DNA of 64,000 nt from Zophobihabitans entericus (GCF_011745665.1 NZ_CP050253.1:2517418-2581417), one strand, 5' to 3'. Positions 1-8,798 are shown, counted from the stretch's first letter. Notes: generated from the letters alone by a model not told the origin. Numbers and translations: made by a program.

Positions 1-563
1 CAGAAGGTATTTTACCAATTGATACTTATAAGAAAGATTTAGATACACTAACTCAAGAGCCATTACATCTTGATTGGGAGTCACTACGTCAATCAATCAA
101 AACTTATGGTCTGCGTAACTCTACTCTTTCTGCGCTTATGCCATCAGAGACATCTTCACAAATCTCGAATGCAACAAATGGTATTGAGCCACCACGTGGT
201 TATATCAGCGTTAAAGCATCAAAAGATGGTATTTTGCGTCAGGTTGTACCAGAATATGAGAAGTTAAAATATAATTATGAACTATTATGGCAAATGCCTG
301 ATAGTACGGGTTATTTACACTTAGTCGGTATCATGCAGAAGTTTATTGATCAGGCAATTTCAGCAAATACTAACTATGACCCAACAAAATTCCCGAACGA
401 TAAAGTTCCGATGAAAAAACTGTTGGCAGATCTATTAACAGCCTATAAATATGGCGTTAAAACATTGTATTATCACAATACTCGTGATGGTGCAGAAGAT
501 AGCCAAACAGATATCGCTGCGGTAGCAGATGATGGTTGTGAAGGCGGCGCGTGTAAGATCTAA
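1..563 (+). CDS. nrdA: Ribonucleoside-diphosphate reductase class Ia, large subunit (C-terminal part)
   Basis: The reading frame is already open at the left edge, so only about the last 187 residues are present. NrdA reduces ribonucleoside diphosphates to deoxyribonucleotides in the cytoplasm, with NrdB supplying the tyrosyl radical. The segment matches the end of enterobacterial NrdA: the RNSTLSALMPSETSSQISNA stretch, with its substrate-binding loop, is intact. The protein ends in a Cys-X4-Cys tail (DDGCEGGACKI), the pair that shuttles reducing equivalents to the active site. nrdB follows 136 bp downstream, with an AT-rich inverted repeat in the gap. The ATG at 138 is internal and not the start. 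Identity is secure from the sequence itself. Confidence 0.97.
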   Translation, partial: EGILPIDTYKKDLDTLTQEPLHLDWESLRQSIKTYGLRNSTLSALMPSETSSQISNATNGIEPPRGYISVKASKDGILRQVVPEYEKLKYNYELLWQMPDSTGYLHLVGIMQKFIDQAISANTNYDPTKFPNDKVPMKKLLADLLTAYKYGVKTLYYHNTRDGAEDSQTDIAAVADDGCEGGACKI

Positions 564-595
564 CCAGATAACAAGATCTAACTGTATAATTAATT

Positions 596-651
596 AAATA
601 AAATCAAAGGGTTAAACAATAGCATTAAAATTATAACTCTTTGATTTATTT
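596..651. repeat. AT-rich inverted repeat between nrdA and nrdB
   Basis: Two arms, 596-614 and 634-651, are near-perfect reverse complements around a 19-base loop (TAACCCTTTGATTTTATTT on one strand against TAACTCTTTGATTTATTT). The same motif recurs at 18451-18506, 7688, 35909, 44944 and 58676. In the nrdAB transcript it would fold into a long A/U hairpin between the two cistrons. It is not a classical terminator because the stem is AT-only at its base and no separate T-run follows. Confidence 0.6.
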
Positions 652-699
652 ACAGTTTTTATAATATCATTTTTAAATTCAGGCTGAATGGAGTCTAAC

Positions 700-1830
700 A
701 TGGCTTATACCACTTTCTCTCAAACTCATAATGATCAGTTAAAAGAACCGATGTTCCTTGGACAACCGGTTAACGTCGCGCGTTATGACCAACAAAAATA
801 TGAAATGTTTGAAAAACTGATCGAGAAACAACTCTCTTTCTTCTGGCGTCCGGAAGAAGTTGATATTTCAAAAGATCGTATCGACTATCAGGCTTTACCT
901 GAACATGAAAAGCATATTTTTATCAGTAATCTAAAATATCAAACCCTGCTTGATTCAATTCAGGGACGTAGTCCTAACGTAGCGCTGTTACCGCTGATCT
1001 CTATTCCGGAACTGGAAACATGGGTAGAAACCTGGTCATTCTCGGAAACGATTCATTCACGTTCGTATACACATATTATTCGTAATATTATGAACGATCC
1101 GTCGGTTGTTTTTGATGACATCGTCAACAACGAAGAGATCCTAAAACGTGCCAGCGATATTTCTGGTTATTATGATGATCTAATCACTTATACCAACTAT
1201 TACAACTTATTTGGTGAAGGTACGCACACAATTAGCGGTAAAGTTATCACTGTTAATCGTAAGTTGCTGAAAAAGAAACTCTATCTTTGCCTGATGAGCG
1301 TTAATGCGCTGGAAGCGATCCGTTTTTATGTCAGCTTTGCTTGTTCTTTCGCTTTTGCTGAGCGTGAACTCATGGAAGGTAACGCTAAGATCATTAAGTT
1401 GATTGCTCGTGACGAAGCACTGCATTTAACCGGTACTCAGTTTATGATTAATACTTTGCGCTCAGGTGAAGATGATCCGGAAATGGCCATCATTGCTAAA
1501 GAGTGTGAGCAAGAAGCTTACGACTTATTTGTGCAAGCAGCAAATCAGGAAAAAGAGTGGGCAGATTACCTGTTCTCTGGTGGTTCTATGATTGGACTTA
1601 ACCGCGATATTCTTTGCCAATACGTTGAATATATTACCAATATTCGTATGCAGGCGGTAGGGCTGGCACTACCATTTGAAACACGCTCAAACCCAATTCC
1701 ATGGATTAATAACTGGTTAGTTTCTGATAACGTACAAGTTGCGCCACAAGAGTCAGAAATCAGTTCTTACCTGGTTGGACAAATTGATTCATCTGTCAAT
1801 GAAGATGATTTAAGTGGATTTGAGCTGTAA
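700..1830 (+). CDS. nrdB: Ribonucleoside-diphosphate reductase class Ia, small subunit
   Basis: NrdB holds the diiron centre and stable tyrosyl radical used by NrdA. The 376-residue protein matches enterobacterial NrdB along its whole length. The [14 protein letters not shown] segment carries the iron ligands Glu115 and His118 and the radical Tyr122 (E. coli mature numbering); EALRF and [10 protein letters not shown] supply the later Glu/His ligands. I start at the ATG at 700 (MAYTTFSQ, as in E. coli), preceded by GGAG at a good distance, rather than the in-frame ATG at 688. In E. coli the ferredoxin gene yfaE, which maintains the cofactor, follows nrdB; no such gene follows here. Confidence 0.97.
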   Translation: MAYTTFSQTHNDQLKEPMFLGQPVNVARYDQQKYEMFEKLIEKQLSFFWRPEEVDISKDRIDYQALPEHEKHIFISNLKYQTLLDSIQGRSPNVALLPLISIPELETWVETWSFSETIHSRSYTHIIRNIMNDPSVVFDDIVNNEEILKRASDISGYYDDLITYTNYYNLFGEGTHTISGKVITVNRKLLKKKLYLCLMSVNALEAIRFYVSFACSFAFAERELMEGNAKIIKLIARDEALHLTGTQFMINTLRSGEDDPEMAIIAKECEQEAYDLFVQAANQEKEWADYLFSGGSMIGLNRDILCQYVEYITNIRMQAVGLALPFETRSNPIPWINNWLVSDNVQVAPQESEISSYLVGQIDSSVNEDDLSGFEL

Positions 1831-1884
1831 AGCGTAAAAACTCAACAGAATGTGTTAAGCTTTTGAAAAGATGAAGCTGGCAAA

Positions 1885-1913
1885 TTGAGGTGATTAAAAA
1901 TAGTCGATATACT
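1885..1913 (+). promoter_or_regulatory. Sigma-70 promoter of candidate sRNA
   Basis: TTGAGG at 1885-1890, a 17-base spacer, and TATACT at 1908-1913 form a strong sigma-70 type promoter in the gap after nrdB. Transcription would begin near 1919-1921 and meet a terminator at 2042, before glnD. This is prediction from sequence only. Confidence 0.6.
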
Positions 1914-1918
1914 CCAAA

Positions 1919-2042
1919 GTGTCCTATTGTAGCGTTAAGTACTCCCTGTACCTACCGTTCTGTGGATTTCTTAATTTTTGTTTATTTTTATCCCTGAAAT
2001 TCTTTTTGCTGGATTTTACCCCATAAAATCCAGCTTTTTTTT
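1919..2042 (+). ncRNA. Candidate Hfq-type small RNA between nrdB and glnD
   Basis: A promoter (1885-1913) and a perfect intrinsic terminator (2008-2042) bracket about 124 bases with no credible ORF. The body has a U-rich single-stranded stretch (TTAATTTTTGTTTATTTTTA around 1971-1990) just ahead of the terminator, and the transcript ends in eight Us; both are typical of Hfq-bound sRNAs. I compared it from memory with Spot 42, RyhB, CyaR, FnrS, GlmZ, ArcZ and RprA and recognised none. It could instead be a leader or nrdB 3' UTR product, but its own promoter argues for an independent RNA. Confidence 0.5.
2008..2042 (+). terminator. Rho-independent terminator of the candidate sRNA
   Basis: Perfect 11-bp stem GCTGGATTTTA / TAAAATCCAGC around loop CCCCA, followed directly by eight Ts. 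It lies 82 bp before glnD and would also end read-through from nrdB. Confidence 0.9.
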
Positions 2043-2124
2043 CTGACTATTCATGCTGTTGTCTTGACAGTGCAATCAAATAACGCAACGATATACATAA
2101 ATCCATCTTCCTATATGGTCGCAA

Positions 2125-4773
2125 ATGTCTGATTCATCAACTATGTTTACTTATACGCCATTACCAAGTCATTTTACTGATGAACAACTCACACTACCTA
2201 TGCTAAAACAGCAATTAGATACATTTACTCAGTGGTCTGTTGAACAATTTAAGCATGAAATGCCGATCGAAACCTTGATTCTTGGGCGTAGCCAATATAT
2301 TGATGAATTATTACAACGCTTGTGGCAACACTCTGGCATTACTCAACAAGCACCTAACAATCGTTTAGCGTTGATTGCTGTTGGAGGATATGGCCGACAG
2401 GAACTCCACCCTTTATCTGATATTGATTTATTAATCCTGAGCGATAAGCCGCTTAATCCCGAACAAGAACACAGCTTAAGTAAACTCATTAGTCTGCTGT
2501 GGGATCTGCGTCTTAATGTTGGTCACAGTGTACGTACTCTGTTAGCCTGTCAGGAAGAAGCGACTGCTGATTTAACTGTGATGACGAACTTAATCGAATC
2601 CCGTTTACTCAGTGGAGACAGTTCACTGCTTGATGAGCTGCACCAGATTATTTTTTCTGATGCCATCTGGCCATCACCGACATTCTTTCGCGCTAAAATT
2701 GAAGAACAAACCAAGCGTCATAAGCAATATCATAGTACCAGCTATAATCTTGAGCCAGATATTAAAAACAGCCCGGGTGGACTGCGTGATATACAAACCA
2801 TTCAGTGGATTGCCATTCGACACTTTGGTGGTATCTCTCTGGAGGAGATCAAACCGTTTAATTACCTTACCGATGAAGAGATTGAAGAGTTTAAAAATTG
2901 CCGGGCATTTTTATGGAGAATGCGTTTTGCTCTACACTCGGTCATCACTCGTTATGATAATCGTCTATTGTTTGATCGTCAGTTAAGTATTGCTCACCTG
3001 CTTGGCTATCTGGGCGATGGTAACGAACCGGTCGAAAAAATGATGCATGATTACTACCGTGTCGTGCATAACATCACCGAACTGAACCAAATGTTATTAC
3101 AACTATTTGATGAGTCTATTTTAGCCCTCAATCCTAATAATAAACCGTATGATATTGATGAGTATTTCCAGATTCGTGATGGCTTAATTGATATTAAAGA
3201 TGAGCGGTTATTTCAACATAATCCGACCATGATTTTGCGTCTGTTTAATACTATGGTCAGACATCCTGAAGTCAAAGGTATTTACTCTAATACTATTCGT
3301 TGCCTGCGTTCAGCCCGCAGACAACTCACTGGTTTACTATGCGAACAAGCTGAGGCCAGACAGTGCTTTCTGGCAATTATTAAACATCCTCAGGCAATAA
3401 AAAAAGCCTTACTACCAATGCACGAGCTGGGGATTCTGGCGGTGTATATTCCGGGCTGGCAACACATTTGTGGTTTGATGCAGTTTGATCTGTTCCACGC
3501 TTATACTGTTGATGAACATACCATCCGCTTATTACAAGAGATTGATAGTTTTACCACTGATGATGGTAAAAAACGCCATCCAACCAGCTCTAAAGCCTTT
3601 TCAGAATTGCCAAAGCCTGAGCTGCTGATTATTGCAGCGCTGTTCCATGATATTGCTAAAGGTCGATCTGGTGATCACTCAGAACTTGGCGCAATTCAGG
3701 TCGCTGAGTTCTGTCAGCTACATAATCTGGACGAAAAGGACACCCATTTAGTCGTCTGGCTGGTTAAATATCATTTAGTTATGTCTGTTACTGCTCAGTC
3801 GCGGGACATTCAGGATCCGGCAGTTATGCGTGAGTTTACCCAGCTGGTTAAAAATAAAAACCGCCTTCAATATCTGCTATGTCTGACAGTAGCCGATGTT
3901 TGTGCCACCAATGAAACACTCTGGAACAGCTGGAAACAGAGCCTGATGCGTGAACTCTATCATCTGACGTTACACTATTTTGATTTAGGGATTAATCAGA
4001 TTCCGGAGCAGCGTAGTATTGCCCGTCAACATAAGCGTGACGCTTTGGTCCTACTGGCTGAGCAAGGGATTAGTGAAGAGTCAGTGCAAAGAATCTGGCA
4101 ATCATGCCGGTTTGATTACTTCCTGCGTTACACTGCGGATCAACTGGTCTGGCACGCTATTCACCTGTTAAAACATGACCTGTCACAAACTCTGGTGCTG
4201 ATTAATTCAGAGTCCTGTCACGGTGGTACTGAAATTTTTATCTATTCCCCGGACAGGCCTTATCTGTTTGCTGCTGTCAGTAATGAGCTAGATGTCAGAA
4301 ATCTCAATATCCATGAAGCACTCATTATTACCAATAAGGATGGATTTGCCTTAGATACATTTATTGTTCTTGAGCCAAGTGGTAGAATTGTCGACACAGA
4401 GCGCCATCTGTCAATTAAAGAAGGACTAGAGAAAGTTCTACGCCAGACTCACTTTAAGCGTAAGCGAATCAGACGGACGTCTTCTAAACTCAAGAGTTTT
4501 CAGGTACCAACACAAGTCACCTTTTTATCCACTGTTAAAGATAGAAAAACCTATATTGAACTGGTTGCGTTAGACAGACCGGGACTACTGGCCTGTATCG
4601 GTGAAGTATTTGCTAAATTAGAGCTCTCTTTACACAGTGCTAAAATTATTACCATCGGTGAGCAGGTAGAAGACTTATTTATTTTAACAGATAAGAATAA
4701 TAATGCGCTGGATGATAAGCTATGTCTGGCACTCAGGGATGCCCTGATCAATGCAATTGATGAAATGGATTAA
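2125..4773 (+). CDS. glnD: Bifunctional uridylyltransferase/uridylyl-removing enzyme (PII)
   Basis: GlnD senses glutamine and adds or removes UMP on PII signal proteins (GlnB/GlnK), so setting nitrogen assimilation. The 882-residue product is close to the 890 of E. coli. Order of domains: nucleotidyltransferase (GGYGRQELHP then SDID, around residues 87-101, with the catalytic Asp pair Asp99/Asp101), helical linker, HD hydrolase domain (FHDIAKG near residue 507), and two ACT domains at the C terminus. The start at 2125 has a weak ribosome-binding site, but upstream sequence offers nothing better. It stands alone; the usual map-rpsB-tsf neighbours are outside the window. Confidence 0.96.
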   Translation: MSDSSTMFTYTPLPSHFTDEQLTLPMLKQQLDTFTQWSVEQFKHEMPIETLILGRSQYIDELLQRLWQHSGITQQAPNNRLALIAVGGYGRQELHPLSDIDLLILSDKPLNPEQEHSLSKLISLLWDLRLNVGHSVRTLLACQEEATADLTVMTNLIESRLLSGDSSLLDELHQIIFSDAIWPSPTFFRAKIEEQTKRHKQYHSTSYNLEPDIKNSPGGLRDIQTIQWIAIRHFGGISLEEIKPFNYLTDEEIEEFKNCRAFLWRMRFALHSVITRYDNRLLFDRQLSIAHLLGYLGDGNEPVEKMMHDYYRVVHNITELNQMLLQLFDESILALNPNNKPYDIDEYFQIRDGLIDIKDERLFQHNPTMILRLFNTMVRHPEVKGIYSNTIRCLRSARRQLTGLLCEQAEARQCFLAIIKHPQAIKKALLPMHELGILAVYIPGWQHICGLMQFDLFHAYTVDEHTIRLLQEIDSFTTDDGKKRHPTSSKAFSELPKPELLIIAALFHDIAKGRSGDHSELGAIQVAEFCQLHNLDEKDTHLVVWLVKYHLVMSVTAQSRDIQDPAVMREFTQLVKNKNRLQYLLCLTVADVCATNETLWNSWKQSLMRELYHLTLHYFDLGINQIPEQRSIARQHKRDALVLLAEQGISEESVQRIWQSCRFDYFLRYTADQLVWHAIHLLKHDLSQTLVLINSESCHGGTEIFIYSPDRPYLFAAVSNELDVRNLNIHEALIITNKDGFALDTFIVLEPSGRIVDTERHLSIKEGLEKVLRQTHFKRKRIRRTSSKLKSFQVPTQVTFLSTVKDRKTYIELVALDRPGLLACIGEVFAKLELSLHSAKIITIGEQVEDLFILTDKNNNALDDKLCLALRDALINAIDEMD

Positions 4774-4793
4774 AACAATTTAAGCGAGAGTAT

Positions 4794-5711
4794 ATGCACT
4801 TTTTTCTGATATTATTTCCGATATTTTGTATTTTTATTGTGGGCTTTATCGGTCAAAAAACCTTACGTTTTGATATTTCTGCCTTATCCAAAATGGCATT
4901 ATATGTCCTCTCGCCTTTTCTCTCGTTTAAAACATTCTATAGTCACGAACTCACTATCAGCTACCTCTACTATGTGTTCTATGTTCTGTTACTGTGTGTC
5001 ATTTTAGCCAGCATTGTTACACTTTGGGCTTATCTGATGAAATATAACCTCAAAGAACGCTGTGCTTTAGTTCTGGCTTCATGCTTTATGAATAATGGTA
5101 ACTACGGAACTCCAGTGATTTTGGTCTTTTTTGGCGCGATTGGCTTTGATGTTGCTGTTATCCTGATGGTGCTACAACAATTTATCATGAGCACCATTGG
5201 TGTTTACTTTGCTGCTAAAGGTAGTGAATACTCAATTAGCCAGAAAGAAGTATTTAAACGTGTCTTCCGTATGCCAATCGCTTACGGTGCTCTGCTTGGT
5301 ATCATGTTCCAGCTACTGCATATCCCCCTTTCAGATCAGATTATGCTGGCAGTTTCCATGATCGGTGATTCCTCAATCCCGGTGATTATGTTAATTTTGG
5401 GTATGCAACTGGCCACTTTACATATCAGACAAGTTGAGATTGCCAAAGTCTCATTTGCCCTGCTTATCCGCATGGTGGTTTCACCACTGGTCGCTTTAGT
5501 GCTGGTCTATTTCATGCCAATTGATTATATGTCAAAACAGGTTTTGATTGTGCTGGCAGCTATGCCTTCAGCGGCTAATACCACTCTGCTTTCGGTACAG
5601 TTTAATACCAAGCCGGAGATGGTCTCGAGTGCCACATTTCTTAGCACTCTGATTAGTCTGATCACTCTTCCGATCGTTTTATGGCTGGTTGATCCACCGA
5701 TTGTTTTCTAA
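4794..5711 (+). CDS. Auxin efflux carrier (AEC) family transporter
   Basis: A 305-residue integral membrane protein with about ten hydrophobic segments and the two-half organisation of the AEC (PIN-like) family. Each half has helix-breaking motifs: FMNNGNYGTP near residue 100 and AAMPSAANTTL near residue 260. Bacterial relatives such as YfdV and MdcF export or import small organic acids, but the substrate here cannot be read from sequence. It starts 20 bp after glnD with GCGAGAG as ribosome-binding site, so it may be co-transcribed with glnD, and it ends in a bidirectional terminator. Confidence 0.85.
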   Translation: MHFFLILFPIFCIFIVGFIGQKTLRFDISALSKMALYVLSPFLSFKTFYSHELTISYLYYVFYVLLLCVILASIVTLWAYLMKYNLKERCALVLASCFMNNGNYGTPVILVFFGAIGFDVAVILMVLQQFIMSTIGVYFAAKGSEYSISQKEVFKRVFRMPIAYGALLGIMFQLLHIPLSDQIMLAVSMIGDSSIPVIMLILGMQLATLHIRQVEIAKVSFALLIRMVVSPLVALVLVYFMPIDYMSKQVLIVLAAMPSAANTTLLSVQFNTKPEMVSSATFLSTLISLITLPIVLWLVDPPIVF

Positions 5712-5723
5712 ATACTGGAAGCA

Positions 5724-5749
5724 AAAAGGGCTGAAATATCAGCCCTTTT
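5724..5749. terminator. Bidirectional terminator between the AEC carrier and the aldo/keto reductase
   Basis: Perfect stem AAAAGGGCTG / CAGCCCTTTT with a short AT loop. Both flanks provide T-runs on the appropriate strand, so it can stop the rightward AEC gene and the leftward reductase gene. Confidence 0.85.
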
Positions 5750-5771
5750 AATGTATGACTTTTATCGGTTT

Positions 5772-5862
5772 CGCAGGCGCTACTTGTAAAATAAAAACAC
5801 CTGCGATGAAGTCCCCAAAAATTGGGCACAAAAACCCAATTTTCGAGTGGTGGATTTCCACT
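5772..5862. other. Three consecutive hairpins in a convergent intergenic region
   Basis: Three inverted repeats follow each other: CGCAGG/CCTGCG (5772-5777 with 5800-5805), AAAATTGGG/CCCAATTTT (5818-5826 with 5835-5843) and AGTGG/CCACT (5846-5850 with 5858-5862). There is no ORF. Function unknown; a structured 3' UTR of the leftward reductase gene or a mobile repeat are both possible. Confidence 0.4.
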
Positions 5863-5885
5863 TAAATAAGAGCGCTAATTATTAA

Positions 5886-6725
5886 TTAGAACCCGCCTTT
5901 CTCATACACTGCATCAGGATTTGGTCCAGTACGGAAGCCTTCATTCAGACTAGCGATTTTCTTCATCTCATCCGCAGTTAATTCAAAATCAAAGATCTGG
6001 CTGTTTTCAGCAATACGGGATGGCGTCACGGATTTAGGAATCACGATATAACCATTTTGCACGTGCCAGCGCAGAGTAATTTGTGAAGCTGACTTGTTAT
6101 ATTTTACGGCGATCTCTTGCAGTAATTTCTCGTCATTAACTCGACCACGCGCTAGTGGGCTCCATGCTTCAATGGCAATCTGTTCTTTTCTCAGATAAGC
6201 CACCAGTTCATCCTGAGTGAGGTACGGATGAATCTCAATCTGGTTGATCATGGGTTTAACATTTGCTTTAGTTGCTAAACGTTCAAAATGCGAGATGTGG
6301 AAATTGCACACACCAATTGCACGTGCTCTTTTTTGCTCATAAATCGTTTCTATTGCACGCCAGGTATCAAGGAACGGCTCTTTAAGTGGCCAGTGCACCA
6401 GAAACAGATCAACATAATCCATCTGCAAATCTGTTAACGATTTATCAAATGCTTTAAGCGTCGAATCATAACCCTGATTATCATTAGCAATTTTAGTGGT
6501 AATAAAATATTCATTACGTTTTAAACCGCAATTTTTAAAGACTTTGCCCAGCATCTCTTCATTACCGTATAACTGCGCTGTATCAAACGCACGGTAACCC
6601 GATTTAATTGCAGCAGCAATGGCTGTTGTTGCTTCATTAAATTCTGTTACTTTGAATGTTCCAAAGCCAAGTTGTGGGATGGCAACACCATTACTCAATT
6701 TAACTGAATCTTTCATCGAAGACAT
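5886..6725 (-). CDS. Aldo/keto reductase
   Basis: An NADPH-dependent carbonyl reductase of the AKR superfamily, 279 residues, similar to the 2,5-diketo-gluconate reductase group. The catalytic tetrad is visible: Asp and Tyr in FDTAQLYGNE, Lys in TTKI, His in LVHWP; the cofactor signature IPKSVTPSRI is near the C terminus. I start at 6725 (MSSMKDSV), with TGAGG eight bases upstream. An open frame extends further 5' but is AT-rich and lacks a ribosome-binding site. Substrate unknown. Divergent from gstA, so both may share control of electrophile or aldehyde detoxification (inference). Confidence 0.9.
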   Translation of the reverse strand: MSSMKDSVKLSNGVAIPQLGFGTFKVTEFNEATTAIAAAIKSGYRAFDTAQLYGNEEMLGKVFKNCGLKRNEYFITTKIANDNQGYDSTLKAFDKSLTDLQMDYVDLFLVHWPLKEPFLDTWRAIETIYEQKRARAIGVCNFHISHFERLATKANVKPMINQIEIHPYLTQDELVAYLRKEQIAIEAWSPLARGRVNDEKLLQEIAVKYNKSASQITLRWHVQNGYIVIPKSVTPSRIAENSQIFDFELTADEMKKIASLNEGFRTGPNPDAVYEKGGF

Positions 6726-6945
6726 GTTATAAACCTCAGATAGATAAAATGATATGAGTGAAAAGTAAGTTCTTACCAGTAAGTAAAAACTTAAAAAAGA
6801 TCGTAAATTGTTAATAACAATAATATATATGTTCAATAATCACAAGCAATTAAACTCTCTAACTCAATATAATTATTCAATATTTGATCTATTTAACATT
6901 GTTAAAATTTATCTGATATCACTTTTGCTTCTTGGCGAGTTTACC

Positions 6946-6974
6946 TTGTTGAGTTAATCTATCTTAGTTATATA
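6946..6974 (+). promoter_or_regulatory. Probable gstA promoter
   Basis: TTGTTG, 17-base spacer, TATATA, ending about 44 bp before the gstA start codon. Predicted from consensus only. Confidence 0.45.
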
Positions 6975-7017
6975 CAACGAGTTTTATGGAACGTATTTAA
7001 TTAATTTGGAGGTTGTC

Positions 7018-7620
7018 ATGAAGTTATATTATTCCCCGGGTGCTTGTTCTCTTTCTCCTCATATCGTTTTATGTGAAGCAGGTCTGAAATTTGAGACTCA
7101 ACAAGTAAATTTAAGAACTAAAGAGCTTGAAGGCGGTGGCAATTTCTTTGAAATTAATCCAAAAGGTCAGGTCCCTACTCTCCAGCTTGATTCCGGTAAA
7201 ATTTTAACTGAGGGCGCTGCGATTGTTCAGTATATTGCTGATCTGGTTCCGGAGAAAAAACTACTGGCACCGGTTGGTGAATTTGAGCGTTATCAGGCTA
7301 TTGCCTGGTTAAACTATGTAGGAACTGAAATTCATAAAAACTATGGTCCAATTTTCCGTGGTGATAGTAGCGAAGAAGCCAAACTGGCTGCTTGTGACGT
7401 ACTGGCTAAAAAGTTTGAATATGTTGAAGAAGTACTCAGTAAACAAGACTATTTAGTCAATAACCAATTTACTGTCGCGGATGCATATCTGTTTACCACT
7501 CTGCGCTGGAGAAAATATATGCCACGCGTTGCAACCTATCCGGCAACTGAAAAGTATATGTCCAGAATGCAAGCCAGAGCATCAGTCACTAAAGCAATTG
7601 CAGAAGAAGAAGGTCGCTAG
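7018..7620 (+). CDS. gstA: Glutathione S-transferase
   Basis: Cytosolic beta-class GST, 200 residues (E. coli GstA 201), conjugating glutathione to electrophiles. The thioredoxin-like N-terminal domain begins KLYYSPGACSLSPH, containing the beta-class Cys10; NPKGQVPTL gives the cis-Pro loop and TEGAAIVQYI the gamma-glutamyl binding site. The helical domain has FTVADAYLF. The start is the ATG at 7018, with GGAGG five to six bases upstream; the TTG at 7006 would place the start on top of that site. A strong hairpin terminator follows. Confidence 0.95.
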   Translation: MKLYYSPGACSLSPHIVLCEAGLKFETQQVNLRTKELEGGGNFFEINPKGQVPTLQLDSGKILTEGAAIVQYIADLVPEKKLLAPVGEFERYQAIAWLNYVGTEIHKNYGPIFRGDSSEEAKLAACDVLAKKFEYVEEVLSKQDYLVNNQFTVADAYLFTTLRWRKYMPRVATYPATEKYMSRMQARASVTKAIAEEEGR

Positions 7621-7648
7621 AATCAGACACTGATCTTAGTGATAAATG

Positions 7649-7686
7649 AATAATAAAAGTCAGATTTACCGCTGGCTTTTATTATT
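7649..7686 (+). terminator. gstA terminator hairpin
   Basis: Arms AATAATAAAAGTCAG and CTGGCTTTTATTATT pair across an 8-base loop, with T-rich sequence inside the 3' arm. An AT-rich dispersed motif (from 7688) follows immediately. Confidence 0.75.
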
Positions 7687-7687
7687 T

Positions 7688-7745
7688 ATAACCCATTGAT
7701 TAATAAGCAGTTTTTATTTATTATCTTTAAATAAATCAACAACAT
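7688..7745. repeat. Dispersed AT-rich motif copies after gstA
   Basis: ATAACCCATTGATTAATAA at 7688-7706 and, in the opposite orientation, TTTAAATAAATCAA at about 7727-7740. The first copy is nearly identical to the one after hemH at 44944. Same family as 596-651 and 18451-18506. Confidence 0.45.
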
Positions 7746-7806
7746 AAGTTGCCAGCCAAATGAGTTTTGTGTAGACTCCATTTCTCACTTCTTTTTAAGG
7801 TTTTCC

Positions 7807-8715
7807 ATGAAAGCAAATACCGCCACCTTGTATGGTATACTGGCCATTGTCCTGTGGAGCAGTCTCATCGCGCTGATTCGTAGTGTTGCCAGCAATTTTG
7901 GTGCTATTACAGGCGCTGCTTCCATCTATTCTCTTGGTGCTATTTTACTGCTTGTTGTGGTAGGTTTGCCTAATCTGAAAAAGAGTTCTCCGACTTATCT
8001 AATCGTTTGTGGTCTGATGTTTGCTGTCTATGAGATCTGTTTAGCGCTCTCCATCGGATTTGCCCATAATCATACTCAGACGATCGAAGTGAGTATGCTT
8101 AACTATTTATGGCCGTGCCTAACGGTGATTTTTGCTATTTTTATGAACAATCAGCGTGCCAGCTTACTTATTATTCCGGGCTCACTACTGGCCCTTTTTG
8201 GCATAGCCTGGATTTTAAGTGGTAATAACTTTTCACTCATTAGCATATATAACAATTTAAAGACAAATCCATTGAGCTATGGGCTGGCTTTTTCTGGTGC
8301 TGTGATTTGGGCGTTATATTGCAACATTACCAAGCGTTTTTCTGATCAAAAAAATGGAGTAACGCTGTTTTTTGCCATTACCGCAGCTTGTTTATGGACG
8401 ATGCACTTTATGAGTCATAAAACGATTCCGCAAGTGGGTGGTTTTGCTTATCTTGAGCTACTGATGGCAGCGGCAGCCATGGCGTGTGGTTATGCTCTTT
8501 GGAACGTAGGTATTACTAAAGGTAATATGACACTTCTGGCAACCGCTTCTTATTTTACACCGGTACTGTCATCAGCCTTTGCAACTTTTTGGCTGGGGAG
8601 CTCACTTAACTGGCAATTCTGGCAAGGTGCCGGACTAGTTATTTGCGGCTCACTGATTTGCTGGTGGTCAACGCGTCAGCCTGCGCAAATTAAGGAAGTT
8701 CATAAGAAATCTTAA
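7807..8715 (+). CDS. yddG: Aromatic amino acid exporter, DMT superfamily
   Basis: A 302-residue inner-membrane protein with ten predicted helices in two EamA repeats, as in E. coli YddG, which exports Phe, Tyr, Trp and analogues. Match is clear in MLNYLWPCLTVIFAI, NPLSYGLAFSGAVIWALYC and SYFTPVLSSAFATF. TTTTTAAGG precedes the ATG. It is a single-gene unit, convergent with rhtA, another amino-acid exporter on the opposite strand. Confidence 0.9.
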   Translation: MKANTATLYGILAIVLWSSLIALIRSVASNFGAITGAASIYSLGAILLLVVVGLPNLKKSSPTYLIVCGLMFAVYEICLALSIGFAHNHTQTIEVSMLNYLWPCLTVIFAIFMNNQRASLLIIPGSLLALFGIAWILSGNNFSLISIYNNLKTNPLSYGLAFSGAVIWALYCNITKRFSDQKNGVTLFFAITAACLWTMHFMSHKTIPQVGGFAYLELLMAAAAMACGYALWNVGITKGNMTLLATASYFTPVLSSAFATFWLGSSLNWQFWQGAGLVICGSLICWWSTRQPAQIKEVHKKS

Positions 8716-8742
8716 TATCTGATGAACTATACCTGATGAACC

Positions 8743-8785
8743 ATGGCTGGATATGTGTAATCTCTTTTTACCCAGCCATCTTTTT
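8743..8785 (+). terminator. yddG terminator
   Basis: ATGGCTGG (8743-8750) pairs with CCAGCCAT (8772-8779) across a 21-base loop and is followed by CTTTTT. The long loop lowers confidence. Confidence 0.55.
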
Positions 8786-8798
8786 AAATATAAATGAA

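Noticed and set aside
1930..1960. Resemblance of the antisense of this stretch to the start of Spot 42 RNA
   Set aside because: Only about 14 matching bases, on the wrong strand, with none of the rest of Spot 42.
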